From Parietaria judaica (taxonomy: Eukaryota > Streptophyta > Magnoliopsida > Rosales > Urticaceae), in the NCBI GenBank assembly GCA_954871525.1, contig OX940864.1:1234001-1298000 (forward strand): a stretch of DNA of 64,000 nt. The letters are read 5' to 3'. Under the pieces are notes generated by a model. That model was not told where the DNA came from, did no database searches, and worked only from the letters and a program-made list of their open reading frames with translations. Made by a program: the position numbers and the translations under genes. Numbering within the stretch: position 1 is the stretch's first letter; each line of letters begins with the position of its first letter. This document shows, piece after piece, positions 12,765 through 25,761 of this stretch.

Positions 12765-15091
12765 TTTCTCATAGTAAGTTTCATTAGTTGTTCTACAGCA
12801 GTTTTATCTCTGAACTTGGAAATTGTAGCAATTCCACCCATATCGCTAAAACAAAAAACTACGGTTTTTGTCAAACTTTAAGGCGCGCGGATCGCACTAA
12901 TTAGTGTATTTGGGCGCGGGCAGCCGATACCCGTCTGTTACCTTTATCACAAGTGAATTAATTTGACGAAAGCGGTCTATTTTTTTTAAAAGGACAGAGA
13001 AGTAATTGTCATAACTTTTTTATTAATTGCAGAATTCATACAAACAGAGAAGTTCAGTATCAAAACACACCAGATGACACATTTGCTGCCTCTATCCGCT
13101 TGCTCCAGCGATCGGAGACTCGGCTAGGACCGGACTTGGCGGAAATTTAAAGAGTAGACCACAGAAACATAGTTAAGTTTGTAGCTCTAGTTTTAATTTA
13201 ATTTTCTTTGGGAAGGGTTCAAAAGCCCTGAATTTTTTCTGGGTCTTTCCCAATATTTTGTTTTATTTAATTAATTATTTCTGATTAGTTATTTATATTC
13301 TTTTCTCTTTGTGATTTAACCTAGTCAGCACTCAGCTCTGTGTTTAAGATTACAAAAATAAATATCTAACACTTAGATAAATATATTAGTGATTGGTGTC
13401 ACATCTTAATCCATGAGTCTAATCGTCACTATTTAATAATATTTATTTAATGCATTTAAAAAAATAAATATTAAATACCCAAGCAAGAAACCTAGGCAAA
13501 CTCCATTACTAGGTCATAGGTGGACCCAGGACCCAACTGGTATTTAGTTAATTGTTATCTGAATTAATTAATATCAATTAGTAATTGACTTGATGTCCAT
13601 ACTCCATAGCCATACGTTGTATATTGCTAAACAAATAGTACTTTGTTTAGCAATTTTCTTATATTTTTTACAGGAAACATTAATTTGTGTGTTCATTGCT
13701 CGTGTTCAGTTCTAATATATTTAACGTCAATTAATAATCGAACAGAATTAACATACTTAATTAATGAGTCTATATATTCAGCGATAAAAATTAATAAAAT
13801 TAATGAAAATACTCGGTACATGGCATTCGTGAAGATCATTCTATTTAATATTTATGATATGTGAATTCCTGTAAAAGCTTGCACTAATATATTATGATTT
13901 TTTTTTCTTTGTAATAGTACATAAAAAGTTATAATTCAACAAGTTAGAAATCAATATTGAAGTTCAATTCTAAGTATCTTGCGTTAAGATCTGTTATATT
14001 AAGGATATATTTACCTTTATGATTAAACTTTAAAATATTAATTAGTCATGTTTTTATTTTTATTTTTTTATTTTATTTTTTTGAGGAACATGTTTTTATA
14101 ATTTTATTAACTTGAGATGTATGTTTTTGTCTCTAATAATGTATGTTAATTCGGTATAGATGAAATTAGACTTTGATATTATTTATAGACTTTAAATAAC
14201 TTATCGTTAAAAAAAAGATAAAAAAAAAATATACCGACACATATGTTATAAAATTAAATTCATGTTACGCCACAGATATTCTTATTTAATATATAGTTTG
14301 ATGATCACGACTTGTGAGATAACCCTATCACGTCATCATGCTCTTATTATCTTATCATTAATGAGTCAAAATTTCCACTAAAGACTTTTTGGATAGTGGG
14401 ACTTTCAAAACAATTTAAAGTGAAAGATATTAATTATTGTGGACACTTTCTTCATTGTTTGTTTCATTTGATCGTGAATATTGGGCTGTAAAAGAAAAGA
14501 GAAATCGTTTTTTATAGAAGTTGGTGACACGTGGATTAAAAAAATCATGATATTTAGAGTTGTTTAGCATTTTGTTTGATTTCGTCTTATATATTGATTA
14601 ACGTTAAAAAAAATCCTAATTTTTGTATTAAATATTTTAATTTTGATACATATATGTGTAAATGATAAAATTAATAATAAAATTACCTTATAACGAATGA
14701 AAACTACAAAATTTACGAATTTAAGTATTTATTGAGAATAATTGAAAATTTAAGAGTACGTCGCATTACTATTTTTGAAATATATTAGGTACTTTTAGCA
14801 CAATTGCCGACAAAATCATAACTTAAAAAATCACAACTTACTTGGTTTATCTATTTTTAAATATTTGCTAGTGTATTTTTATTCCCAATGCATTGAACAT
14901 TGATTACTTTAAAAAGTTTAGGGTTTGAAATGAAAATTCACAAGAGATTGGGATTTTGGATATGATTAAGAAAACTCACTAAGCTATTAGCCTACCAAAT
15001 AATAGCAATATATTACACGAGTCAACGGCTCCAATATGTGGAACCTAATCCTTAGCCCATCACATTATCTTCCATATAATTATAATTATAA
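12765..15091. other. AT-rich intergenic DNA
   Basis: PDAT1 3' flank followed by AT-rich sequence without recognisable genes. A dispersed repeat resembling those at about 3420 and 21105 is present at 13910-14215. Small open frames look random. Confidence 0.6.
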
Positions 15092-16280
15092 GGGAAAATT
15101 GCGGCAAAAACACCTAACTTTTGGTCAAACTGCCTCCCGTGTACCCAACCTTTAAAACTAGCGGCAAAAATACCCAACGTGTGTTGACCGTGACTTTGGC
15201 ATGAAAACGTTAATTTTTCCGTTAATATCCCTCATGTGGCCGTTAGCGGCAAAAATACCCAACCTTTTTTTTTTAATTTTTTTAATTTATATTTTTTTTA
15301 CTTGATTAGTGATAATTACTTGAATTCCAAATACATGGAATAACACAAAAGTTAGTCAAAACATCAATTGATTTCTTAATGTGCTTGTATAAGCTACATT
15401 TGTTGATAAAAATCTTATTATTATGAGAAATTTTAAACATAATGTTACAGGTATTTTAAGTAATTGATTTTTAATAAATTAATAAAAGGAAAGTTATATA
15501 ATTAAATTTTCTTTTTATTAAATAAAGTCAATTTTAGCCCGAGATATTCACCGAAAGTCCGTTTTCACGAAATAAAGTGTCCAGATGTTTCCAGAAATAT
15601 CAAGATACTCAAAAAGTCATAAAGTTTGCAAGAAATGGTTACAGAACGCTCCCGAAACCCTTAAAGTGGGCCGGGAGCACCTCGGGCAGCCCCACAGGTA
15701 GAGCTGCACACGAACCAATCGCGACCGATCGCGACGAAAGTCGCCAAAATCGCGAGCAGGGACGTCGCGATGCGTCGTGGCGTGGCTGGTCGCGATGCGT
15801 CGCGACGTGGTTGCGATTTAGCGAGGAAGGACCAAAAAAAGGGCTGCGGCAAAAGTTATTTTTTGTTTCCAATGTTTAATTTTATTAGTTTTTATCCGAA
15901 TTTAAGTATTAAATTATGTAAAATTATTATTTAAACTTTATTTATTTCAAAATTAATATTTTAGTATGTTATTATTGTGTAACATATTATTAATTTTGAT
16001 TTATAAGTTAATTTTTAAGTTGTAATATATGTTAATAAGTATTAATGTGTAACATATTAATAATTATTAAAATTCTAAAACAAATAAGTAAATATGATAA
16101 AACAAGATATTAAAAAAAAGTTGTATTATTCATTGTGAATATTACAATATGGTGGAAGAAGTTGTAAATATTCAGTGTAAATATTACAAGATGCCTCACT
16201 AAAACCTCTCTTGTAAAACCCTCCTTAGGGACATAAAACCAAGAGAGGAAAGAGCACATCATATTGGCGTTTACATTGCG

Positions 16281-19200
16281 TCACTCGGGGAACCAGTCGT
16301 TAAACCTTTGAGTCATAAGCTCTAGGTCGGTTGGCTCGGACCGTTGGGCGATGGTGGGGTTGCGGAACATCCAATCGTTCAAGACCACCGCTTGCTCGAG
16401 GTGTGTGTTGGTAATTGATGCCCTCTGGTCGTCGATTATATGCTGAGCCGAGCTGAACGCGCTCTCCGAAGCAACGCTGGAAATAGGGATGGACAGTATA
16501 TCCCTCGTCATTCTCGCCAATATCGGGAATCTTTCCCGTTGATTCTTCCACCATCCAATCACATCGAACTCGACGGAGTCCTCGTCGATCCGCAGGCCGT
16601 AGTACCGCTTCAGTTCTTGCGGTGCACCGTCCGTTTCCTCCGCTCGTGCCGATGGCGTACCGGATCCCGATGATTCTCTGCGATCCAGTCTTTGCTTCAG
16701 TCTCCGGACAAATGCTAGGCCGGTCTTGGTTGGGCTTTCCATCACTGCCCTTTGCTCCGCCTCCACGTTGAACTGTGGGAACCGCCGGTCGTATTCACTG
16801 TAAAGTTCATAAAAAGCTTCATTAACAACCTTTATATAATCAGTGTAATCCACCCCTAAGTTTGTCCCGATTGCTGACATCAACGGCCCGAACGTAAACA
16901 TAATACGGGGATCCAAGATAGCACCGAAACAATACGAAAAAGGGGGTGGATCCCAATAACTTTTGAATTTTGCAACCATTCCCTCAATCATGGGTGAAAT
17001 AACAGGGTCATTTGCGAATTCAGAAAAAGTGTTTGTAATTTCGTAAAGACCCGAAAGACCATGATTCAAGGAAGGTTGTCTTTGGTTCGAAAAATTTAAA
17101 GTAACAGCGTAAAAGGGTTTAAGGAATTGGGTGAATTTCTGGGCCGTTTCCCATTTTGCCTTCGTGATCCGCTCCGAGGCCTCTAGTTCGGTGAGGAGGA
17201 AAGCGCTTAACGGTAACCTCTGTCTACAAACAACTGAAAGCATTAGATATGTAGAGTTCCATCGTGTATTGTTGTCTAAACCAAACTTATTAGCTTTATG
17301 ATTGTGCTCTTTACAAAATCGTCTCCACCTAACGGTGGTTTGAGAATGCCGGATCCAATCGATAACGCCGCGTATTTTTTCAACGTGCCCTGAAATATTT
17401 CATTTCCCCGTTCTAGCAATTAAATTAATGATGTGACAAGCACATTTTTGATGTAAAATATTACGAAAAGGAGAAGCGGGCAAACTATTTTCTAAGATAG
17501 TAATAGCGGCATTATTATTTGCGGCATTGTCTAGCGTAATAGAAATAATACGATTTTGCAAACCCCAATCATTGAATAATTCTATTAATTTATCGGAAAT
17601 GTTTTTGCCAGTATGGCGACACTCGAATGGTGATATGTTTAAAAGTTTTTGACATGGAACCCAATCATTGTCGACGTAATGGGCGGTCAGACTCAAATAA
17701 TCGTTAAGACTCGGACCACTCCACAAGTCGGTGGTGAAAGCAACGTTTATGTTGGACATTTTAAAAAAATTGACCAAATAATTTTTTTGCATTTTGTAAG
17801 CATTTTCCATGTCCCTGGTATACGTCGTACGGGAAAACTGTTCGTAAGACGGATTAACCCTTTGCATGTATTGTGTATGCGCAGGGTTTTCCACCAAACT
17901 CATCGGTGCGCCCGTAGACAGTAACCACTCGAGGGTCCATTTCCGTAAATTTTTTGTGGTAAGAGCACTTACCTGTGCTGTGTTTACCTTGTTACCGTCT
18001 CCGTAGCACGCTTTTTTATGTCGCGTCAAGTAGCCGGTTCCTTTCTCCCTCAACGCATCGAGGGTTGTATGACACTTCTTGCACGTGGCGATCTTGACTC
18101 AAACACCGTTCTCCATCCGTCGTTCCTCGTGAAAATAATCCCACACCTTCGCTTTGTTTGGTCGTCCCCACAACAAGGCTGGAGGACTTTCCCTATTAAA
18201 AATATAAGGGAGAAAAAAGGTTAACAAAATAAAAACTGGTATTAATTTTACATGGATTAAATATTAATATTAATCATATTAATTAATTAAATTTCATATA
18301 GTTAATTATGATAGTTAACGAAATTAAAAATGGTATTTTCTATGTGTGGAAATCATTAACAAGCTCTTTTTGACGGAACTCCCCGAGGTTCCACGGCCAG
18401 ATCGACTGGAAAGGATGCTATGATCTCGCTTTAGGCCCAAGCTTTTCTAGACAGAACTCCCTGAGGTTCCCAGGCTAGCTTGGAGGAGATTGCAAAGCAA
18501 ACCTTATTTAAAAACCAATCTTTCTAAGACACCGTATTCCATTAAGAACTTTATAATAATCACCACACATACAAATTACCATTTTTAATCCCGTTAACTT
18601 ATTAAATCTCAAGAAAATCGTTTCTGATGTGGAAGATCAGTCGGAACCGCAACCACAGAGCATACTGAGACTTTCAAGATACGTGACAAATTAATTAAAT
18701 AAACTAAAATAATTAAACTATAATATTTATCGTAAAAAAATTAAACGAAATTAATTAATTAAGATAATATGATTAAATGATTATTAAATCTCAAGAAAAT
18801 CGTTTCTGATGTGGAAGATCAGTCGGAACCGCAACCACAGAGCATACTAAGACTTTCAAGTGATTATTATTTAATAATTATTAATTATTAAAAATTAATT
18901 ATTTTTTTCAATTATTATTTTTTAATTATTATTTATTACTTATTATTTATTATTTATTATTTATTATTAAGTACTAACTTATTAATTAATAAAAAATTAA
19001 TAATTAATGAAATAAAAAAAGGATTAAAGGTTATTACCCGGTAGAAGGACGTCGACCTCGTCGAGGACGGGCAACGGAGGCTTCACCGCTATCTTGATTG
19101 GAAGGTTGAGGAGAACCGCGGTTGTACACCCCGACAGTTGAACCACGGATCGAGGGCGGCGTTTGAAAGTCGTCGGGATCGACATCGTCGGGACATTGAG

Positions 19201-19597
19201 TTTGGTCGGGATCGGCATCTTCGGGACCTTGAGGTTCGTCGGGACCGGCACCTTCGGGACCTTGAGCTCCGTATTCGGCACCTTCCCGTAACATGAGATT
19301 GAAAAAAGGATCGTTATTTCCCCCCCTAGATTGAGCCACCGCGTCGACCAACTCTCGGGGCACACGTTCGGGATTGGCGTGGTGCTGGGCCAGCGCCCGG
19401 ACTAGACTAGGTCTTAGAGACCGTACTGTATCGTCGGGATAATCTGGGTTGGGAGGGGAGGGAAATATTTCTCTGGGTAGCATAACGGGAATGTAGCCGT
19501 CGGGACAAGGCTGCGATGTTCCCCCTTGTAGAAATTGGGGTTGCAAATTCCTGGCCGCCCTTCGACCCCCGGAGCTACCGCCGCTTCTTCGAGACAT
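16281..19597 (-). pseudogene. hAT transposase (BED finger, RNase H-like core, hAT C-terminal dimerisation), two nonsense codons
   Basis: Two exons, 19038-19597 and 16281-18192, join in frame (GT-AG intron 18193-19037) to 824 codons including the stop. Exon 1 encodes a Ser/Arg-rich N-terminus with Pro/Asp-rich repeats. Exon 2 starts with a BED zinc finger (KVWDYF, then CKKC and the HKKAC region), then the catalytic core (TTDLWSG, LDNAANN, CACHIINLIARTG) and the hAT dimerisation region (ASESAFSSAQHIIDDQRASI and LNDWMF near the C-terminus). Two in-frame TGA codons interrupt it, at 18099-18101 inside the BED finger and at 17400-17402 after LIARTGK. Everything else stays in frame, so decay is recent. 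The protein is therefore probably not made from this copy. Confidence 0.88.
18599..18860. repeat. Pair of 80-bp direct repeats in transposase intron
   Basis: The segments 18599-18678 and 18781-18860 are the same 80-bp sequence with about one difference, separated by about 100 bp of AT-rich DNA. Both lie inside the intron of the hAT transposase. No function is evident. Confidence 0.85.
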
Positions 19598-21016
19598 AAT
19601 GAGAGAACTTTAAAAAATTTAGAAAATTGGAACTTTGGAACTTTAGAACTTTGGAACTTTGGAGCTTGCGAGAATTAGAGAAAGAGTTGAGAGAATTTGA
19701 GAAAGAGTTGAGAGATTGTTGGTGAGGAAATGAGGGAGGAAGAGGTGGTATTTATAGGGTTTGAGGAGAGAGTGGGGTGGGTGAATAATTATTGTGGTGG
19801 GTGAAGTGGGTGAATAATTGTGAGGAGAAAAAGGGTGAAAAAATATTGAAATTTGAAATTTTAGGGTTGGAATTCGAGCAAAGTGGGTAATAATTGTGGT
19901 TGGGGAATAAATTTCGGGTAAAAATTGTGTTATTTTCGCCACCAACAAACACAACTTTTCACTCCCCTCGGATCGATGACGTGGCGTAATCTCAGCCACA
20001 CGATCAAGTGCGCGGATTGAGCCCCTCGTCGTCGCGATTTCCCCTCCTCGTCGCGACGAATCGCGACTTTTGCCGCGTGAATCGCGACGCGTCGCGACTC
20101 GCATTGTAGGCGTCGCGACGCGTCGCATCGCGAGTGACGGCGTCGTTTGTGCAGCTCTACCCACAGGCCCTACACGAGCCACCACGCGTCTCCTGCCCTC
20201 TTCACGCGCCCTCAGAAGGGCTTACGTCAGCCTAATGACGTAAGCAGAGGCGCGCACGTGAGTTTTCATTGTGTTTCATAGCTTCCTTCGGCACTATTCA
20301 TATTTCTTAGCAGGGGTATTTAAGGGTACGAATTTTAATGGGATCCCAATGGAGGTCTTTTAGCCAATTATTACTAATCAAGCCCTATTGATTATTGATA
20401 ATATTTTTTTTACTGACATATATTCTTAAGCCATTTTTTTTCTAAATACGGAGACATTAATTGACTGTATTAATTCGATCTAAAACGGTCAATTACCAAT
20501 GAAAAGGGTAGGGTTGTAACCGCAGCGGGTATCCGATTTTTTTGAACTACCCGTATCCGGATCCGGTTTTCTGGGTATCCAAAAATCACTACCCGTATCC
20601 GGATTTGGAAATCCGGATACCTATTTTCAAAATCCTGTTCAATTACTTAAAATACTCGTAACATTATGTTTAAAATTTCTCATAATAATAAGATTTTTAT
20701 CAACAAATGTAGCTTATACAAGCACATTAAGAAATCAATTGATGTTTTGACTAATTTTTGTGTTATTCTATGTATTTGGAATTCAAGTAATTATCACTAA
20801 TCAAGTAAAAAAAATATAAATTCAAAAAAATAAAAAATAAAAGGTTGGGTATTTTTGCCGCTAACGACCACATGGAGGATGTTAACGAAAAAAATTAACG
20901 TTTTCATGCCAAAGTCACGGTCAATGCACGTTGGGTATTTTTGCCGCCAGTTTTAAAGGTTGGGTACACGGGAGGCAGTTTGACCAAAGGTTGAGTATTT
21001 TTGCCGCAATTTTCCC

Positions 21017-22921
21017 TAATTATAAATGTAAAAAAAAAGTGATAATTTAGGTTGACTAATATGTAATTATGTATATATTAGTATGTAATAGTTAATTTTT
21101 TTTAGAGGCAATAGTATACAAATACTAAAAAATAATATTGAGGTTCAATCTATCATTTGTTTGTAAGATATGCTACACTAAATATGTATGTTTATGATTA
21201 AACTTCAAAAGCATCCGTTACTCAATATTTTTATTAAACTTAACACATACATGTAATCTTAACTTAATTGTTAACTTAACGTGTACGGAATAGAATCTCG
21301 ATATTGTTTTTTGGTCGTAAAAGAAAGAAGAAGAAGAAAAAAAGATTTAGAATACGTATGGCCATGGCACACTTGGTATAAATTAAATACTTGTGTTGCA
21401 AATACATCTTTAGTTAATTGATTTGATATCAAAAGCATTAAACTGATTTGCTTCTAGATGATAGATACGAACATATTATAAATATTTATGATTAAGATTT
21501 TTTTATATTTTTTTAGTGTTAGAATAGATACAAACTAACGTATTAATAATTAGGGGAAATGGCGGCATAAGTACTCAAAGTCTTTGAAAAATTGATATTA
21601 AGTTCCCATTCTTTTTTTTTCGGGTGGCAAAAGTTGCCAAACTCTTATTTTGTATATTTAGTCATGTTTTTGCCCCGAATCACATCACGGGTCACGTTTT
21701 TAAATCCATTGAATATACCATTATTTATCATTAATATATCAGTTTATTTTTTTAATAAAAAATGGTATATTAATAGGTTTAAAAAAGTGATCCGTGATGT
21801 GATTCGGGGCAAAATATGACTAAAGATACAAAATAAGAGTTTTGCAACTATCGCCACCCGAAAAAAATAATGAGAACTTAATGTCAACTTTTCAAAGACT
21901 TTGAGTACTTATGCCACCAATTTTCCTAGTAATTACAAGCTATCATAAATAAATATGGGTAGTTAAAAAGGGACAAGTGATTAGTTGATAAGTGAGAAGT
22001 TCCACTACAAATAAACAAAATAAAAAAGAAAGTTGGACTTGTGTCATAGATTCATAATGTCAAATGTGTATTTTATTTTTTGGTAATAAATTTTTATGAA
22101 GAATATAATAATAAGACGTGTTTTAAAGGATTTTACTTTCTACAAAATGGAAAACAAAAATATATAAAATAATTCGTTTGTTTCGAAGTTTATATAATTA
22201 TCACGAGTTTTAAAATTTCAACTATGAACCAAAACTTAATTTAGGAATACAAATTACCATATATATATATATACACACACGACACAAGTACTAATTATGT
22301 AATTATCAAAATGACATATTTATATTTATATATTAACGATAATTATTCACAAAAGTCACGAAGCAATATTAAAATTTAATTTCTTTTATGTTGAAATAAT
22401 ATTGTTAAACTAGAGATGTGCGCAAGACTCAACTTTCATAAAAACCTTAAATAAATAAAAATTAAAAATCTAATCATAAGCATAAAATATCGTTTGTATA
22501 ATAGATATTGACGTGGCATATGGATGAATTTGGACTTTGATATTATTTATAAAACAAAAATTGTGTACTCATGTGGCAAATATGTTTATAGATATACACT
22601 TAATATTTTAAATATTTAAAACACAAATATATACTTTCAGCGATATTATCAAATATTTTCAGATACATTTTCTGCAAAGATCAATTTTTGTTTTTTTTGT
22701 TATCTCCTACGTGGCTTGCTCATTTGATTTTGAATATATATTTTTTTGTTTCAAAGTTTATAAAATTATCATAAGTTTTTTTTTCTTTTAGTATTATTTT
22801 TTTATAATGAGGGTGGCACTATCGGCAAATGATAACACTAGACCGAGCAAACTTGGCTTCACAAGTTTGTAAGTATGAACTATGAACAAAAACTTAATTT
22901 AGAACGAAAAATAACGATATA
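21017..22921. other. AT-rich intergenic DNA with small foldback element
   Basis: No gene seen. It contains a dispersed repeat (21105-21330), a separate small foldback element (21553-21926), and a pair of diverged direct copies of about 80 bp at 22175-22260 and 22745-22920, the second interrupted. Confidence 0.55.
21553..21926. mobile_element. Foldback MITE, family 3
   Basis: This 374-bp palindrome begins GGGGAAATGGCGGCATAAGT and ends with a mirrored ACTTATGCCACCAATTTTCC. Nine-base flanks TAATAATTA and TAGTAATTA differ at one position, fitting a 9-bp target duplication. The arms share CACATCACGG and TACAAAATAAGAG sequences in inverted order. It has no coding potential. Confidence 0.7.
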
Positions 22922-23380
22922 AATATTAGATATTATAAAATACCTAAAGTTTGGTAAAAAAAACTCTTCGTGTACCTAAAGTTTAAAAGTAGTGGTAAAA
23001 ATACCGAAAGTCGCATTTGAGGAGTTGACCACTCCATTCTCGTAACGCCGTTAACTTACCCGTTAACTATGGCCACGTGTATAAATGTGGGTTGCTGACA
23101 TAACTTTGGCCACCCGTTAACTCAGCCTCGTTTACGACAAAACAACGAATTAAATCCCTAATTAATATTATTAATACAACTAATTGAACCCCTAATTATT
23201 ACACTTAACAAAATAAATTTATCCACGTGGCCAAAGTTAACGGGTAAGTTAACCGCGTTACGAGAATAGAATGATTAACTCCCCAAATGCGAGTTTGAGT
23301 TCTTTTGCCACCACTTTTAAACTTTAAGTACATGAGGAGTTATTTGACCAAACTTTCGATATTTTCGCGGTCATTGACCC
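22922..23380. mobile_element. Foldback (Mutator-like) MITE, family 1, degraded copy B
   Basis: The arms match copy A and the 45-kb copy (CACTCCATTCTCGTAACGCC, GTTAACTTACCCGTTAACT). The right end GGTCATTGACCC is clear; the left end is eroded, so the left limit is approximate and no clean target duplication is visible. Confidence 0.65.
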
Positions 23381-23844
23381 TAAAATAAACGCAACACAAA
23401 AGACAATATAGTATGCATTTCAATGTCACATTTGTTTTCACTGTTATTTGTCGTTTACTGTTTTGTCGTTTTCCTTCTGTTCGAGCCGTCGGTGGTATTT
23501 CCGAAATAAATAGTAGAAGTGAAGGGCAAAACAGAGATTACGCCACTGAACAGTGAAGGGCGGCTGAGAAAGAGACCGAATGAAGCCAAAAGGGTTGAGC
23601 TAAGGCAGTGTTTGGACGCAAGCGATGGGCCCATAGATAAAAGAATTGATCGTTACTGCCCCTCAACTTTGTATATTTTAGAATTTATCCCCGAAGTTCT
23701 AACTTTTTGACATAAAGATCCCTTTTTTAAGAAGCAAATTACTCTCATATTGTACTGAATTTTCAATTAAATTATAAATGAATCGACACATTAATCACTT
23801 CGCATAATCTAGTACATTACTCTCGTTCAGTAATCAATTAATAA

Positions 23845-24591
23845 GGGTTTATGACGGTGAAAATACCTAAAGTTTAGTCAAGGAACCCCTCGTGTAGAGC
23901 TGCACATCGCGACGTCGCGATGACTCGCGACCAAATCGTCAAAATTGCCAAACTCAAAGTCGCGATGCGTCGCGAGTGGACAAGTCGCGATGCTTCGCGA
24001 TGCCTCGGTGGCGCGCTCCCATTGGACGAGACCAATTCTCTCACACTGTTGCTCCGCGTCGCGATGAGTCGCGATTCCCGCCAGTTAGTCGCGATTAATC
24101 GCGACCAAGAAAAAACGACCGCGACGCGCCACGATGCAAGTTCACGATTTATTTGTGCAGCTCTACCCTCGTGTACCCAAAGTTTAAAAGTGGTGGCAAA
24201 TATACCCAAGTCACATTCGAGGAGTTGACCACTCCATTCTCGTAACACCGTTAACTTACCTGTTAACTCTGGCCACGTGGACACATCTATTTTGTTAACT
24301 GTAATCATTAGGGGTTTAATTAGTTGTATTAAATAGTATTAATTAAGGGTTTAATTCGTTGTTTTGTCGTAAACCAGGCCGATCTGGGCTCGTCCACGTG
24401 GCAAAAATTGTTATGTCATCAACCCACGTTTGTCCACGTGGCTAGAGTTAACGGGCAAGTTAACGCCGTTTTGAGAATGGAGTGGTCAACTCCCCAAATG
24501 CGACTTTGGGTATTTTTGCCACCACTTTTAAACTTTAAGTACAAGAGGGGTTCTTTGACCAAACTTTTGGTATTTTTTCCATCATTAACCC
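23845..24591. mobile_element. Foldback (Mutator-like) MITE, family 1, copy C with nested hAT
   Basis: Ends GGGTTTATGACGG and ATCATTAACCC. The exact 9-bp duplication AATTAATAA lies on both sides (23836-23844 and 24592-24600). A 271-bp hAT MITE sits inside the left arm at 23895-24165; without it the element is about 470 bp, like the other family 1 copies. Confidence 0.85.
23895..24165. mobile_element. Short hAT MITE related to the 4.46-kb hAT
   Basis: The termini TAGAGCTGCACA and TGTGCAGCTCTA match the large hAT, with 8-bp target duplication CCCTCGTG (23887-23894 and 24166-24173). The interior is almost entirely TCGCGAC-type subterminal motifs. It is non-coding and depends on a transposase made elsewhere. 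Confidence 0.9.
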
Positions 24592-25075
24592 AATTAATAA
24601 TTGCATGTTTGAATAGGTTTTATGTTATTTATAGTTGTGTATTTATAGTCTCATTGGACGGCACAGTCGAACTTATCCAACTTGTGGAACTAAATTGGGC
24701 CAAACCAAAAACTCTACACGTCCAGGGGTCGGGGCTAGTAAAGATATATGTTTATATCTTGGGTTAATGACGGTAAAAATACTCAAATTTTGGTCAAAGA
24801 ACCCCTCGTGTACCCAAAGTCGAAAAGTAGTGGCAAAATACCCAAAGTACGTTTTAGGGCGTTGACCAGTTTTTTCCGTCCATCCACTAACAGTGCCGTC
24901 CACATGGCCGTTAGCGTCTTTCCACGTGGCACGCCACGTGGTCGTTGACCGCCATGTCATCCAAACTTTGGGTATTTATACCGTGATAAACCAAAGTTTG
25001 GGTATTTATGCCGTGATAAACCATTTTTTATATTTTTTTCGATTGTTGACGTCATCTAAATAAATGTTAAAATAT

Positions 25076-25146
25076 TATAGCTTTGGTAGGACTCGAACCC
25101 ATCACCTTCCCCCTCATAAAAGGACAATATAACCACTAAACCACAT
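25076..25146 (-). other. tRNA-like segment, left arm of foldback element
   Basis: Read on the minus strand it has a B-box-like GGTTCGAGTCC preceded by an A-box-like TGGTTTAGTGG, spaced about as in a tRNA gene. The folding potential is poor and the anticodon region is unclear, so it is a tRNA-derived relic rather than a working tRNA gene. Confidence 0.45.
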
Positions 25147-25224
25147 TCACTTCACGTTATATCTTGACAAAAATAAGAATATAAATAGAAACCTATTGAA
25201 AAGTGACATAGTAATAGAAACATA

Positions 25225-25740
25225 TGTATTTTTCGCACCGGGTTCGGGTTGACTTATTTGGAACGGGGGTGAGTTGACTTTTTCGAACCGGGGTCGAGTT
25301 GATTTTTTTAGAACGGGATCGGGTTGAATTTTTTGGATAGTGGTCAAGTTGAATTTTTCGTACCGGATTCATGTTGACTTTGTCGGTACGGGTTCAGGTT
25401 AAATTTTTTTGAACCGGGTCGAGTTAACTTTTTGTAACAGGGTCGAGTTGACTTTTTTTGAAACGGGGCTAGTTGGACTTTTTATTATTAAGTGACATAG
25501 TAATAGAAACCCGATCCCAAAAATTCAACTCGATCCTGATAAAAAAATTTCGATTCGACCCCATATCAATAAAGTTAACTTGACTCGGTTCCTAAAAGTC
25601 AACCCGAACCTGTACCAAAAAAGTCAACCTGAATCCGTTACAAAAAATTCAACCCGACCAAAGTCTGAAAAACTCAACCCTGGTCCGAAAAAGTCAACCC
25701 AACCCCGTTCCTAATAAGTCAACCAAACCCGTTACGGAAA
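25225..25740. repeat. Degenerate ~25-bp repeats in opposed arrays
   Basis: From 25225 to 25485 about ten diverged units resemble GGGTCGAGTTGACTTTTT. From about 25505 to 25740 similar units occur as the reverse complement (AAAAGTCAACCC). They form the inner inverted repeat of the long foldback element. Confidence 0.7.
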
Positions 25741-25761
25741 AACATATGTTTCTATTACTAT

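Larger units (their letters stand above)
15699..20159 (-). mobile_element. Full-size hAT DNA transposon with damaged transposase
   Basis: The terminal inverted repeats read TAGAGCTGCACA at the left and TGTGCAGCTCTA at the right. The 8-bp direct repeat CCCACAGG flanks them (15691-15698 and 20160-20167), as expected for hAT transposition. Subterminal regions at both ends are packed with TCGCGACG-like motifs, typical of transposase-binding subterminal repeats. The element encodes a hAT transposase on the minus strand, so its 5' end is at 20159. Two related short copies occur at 23895-24165 and 31219-31939. Confidence 0.92.
15092..21016. mobile_element. Large foldback (Mutator-like) element, family 2, carrying a nested hAT
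   Basis: Terminal arms of about 385 bp (15092-15475 and 20635-21016) are inverted copies of each other and begin GGGAAAATTGCGGC. The 9-bp direct repeat TAATTATAA flanks the unit exactly (15083-15091 and 21017-21025). The interior flanking the hAT insertion (about 15520-15690 and 20168-20340) is GC-richer DNA of unknown origin, possibly captured or an older repeat. Removing the nested 4461-bp hAT leaves about 1.46 kb. No Mutator transposase is seen, so the element is non-autonomous. Confidence 0.8.

Noticed and set aside
19643..20185. Open frame of 180 residues on the minus strand spanning the hAT end
   Set aside because: It crosses the transposon terminus into flanking DNA and is driven by CGCGAC repeats. 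It is not conserved protein-like sequence.
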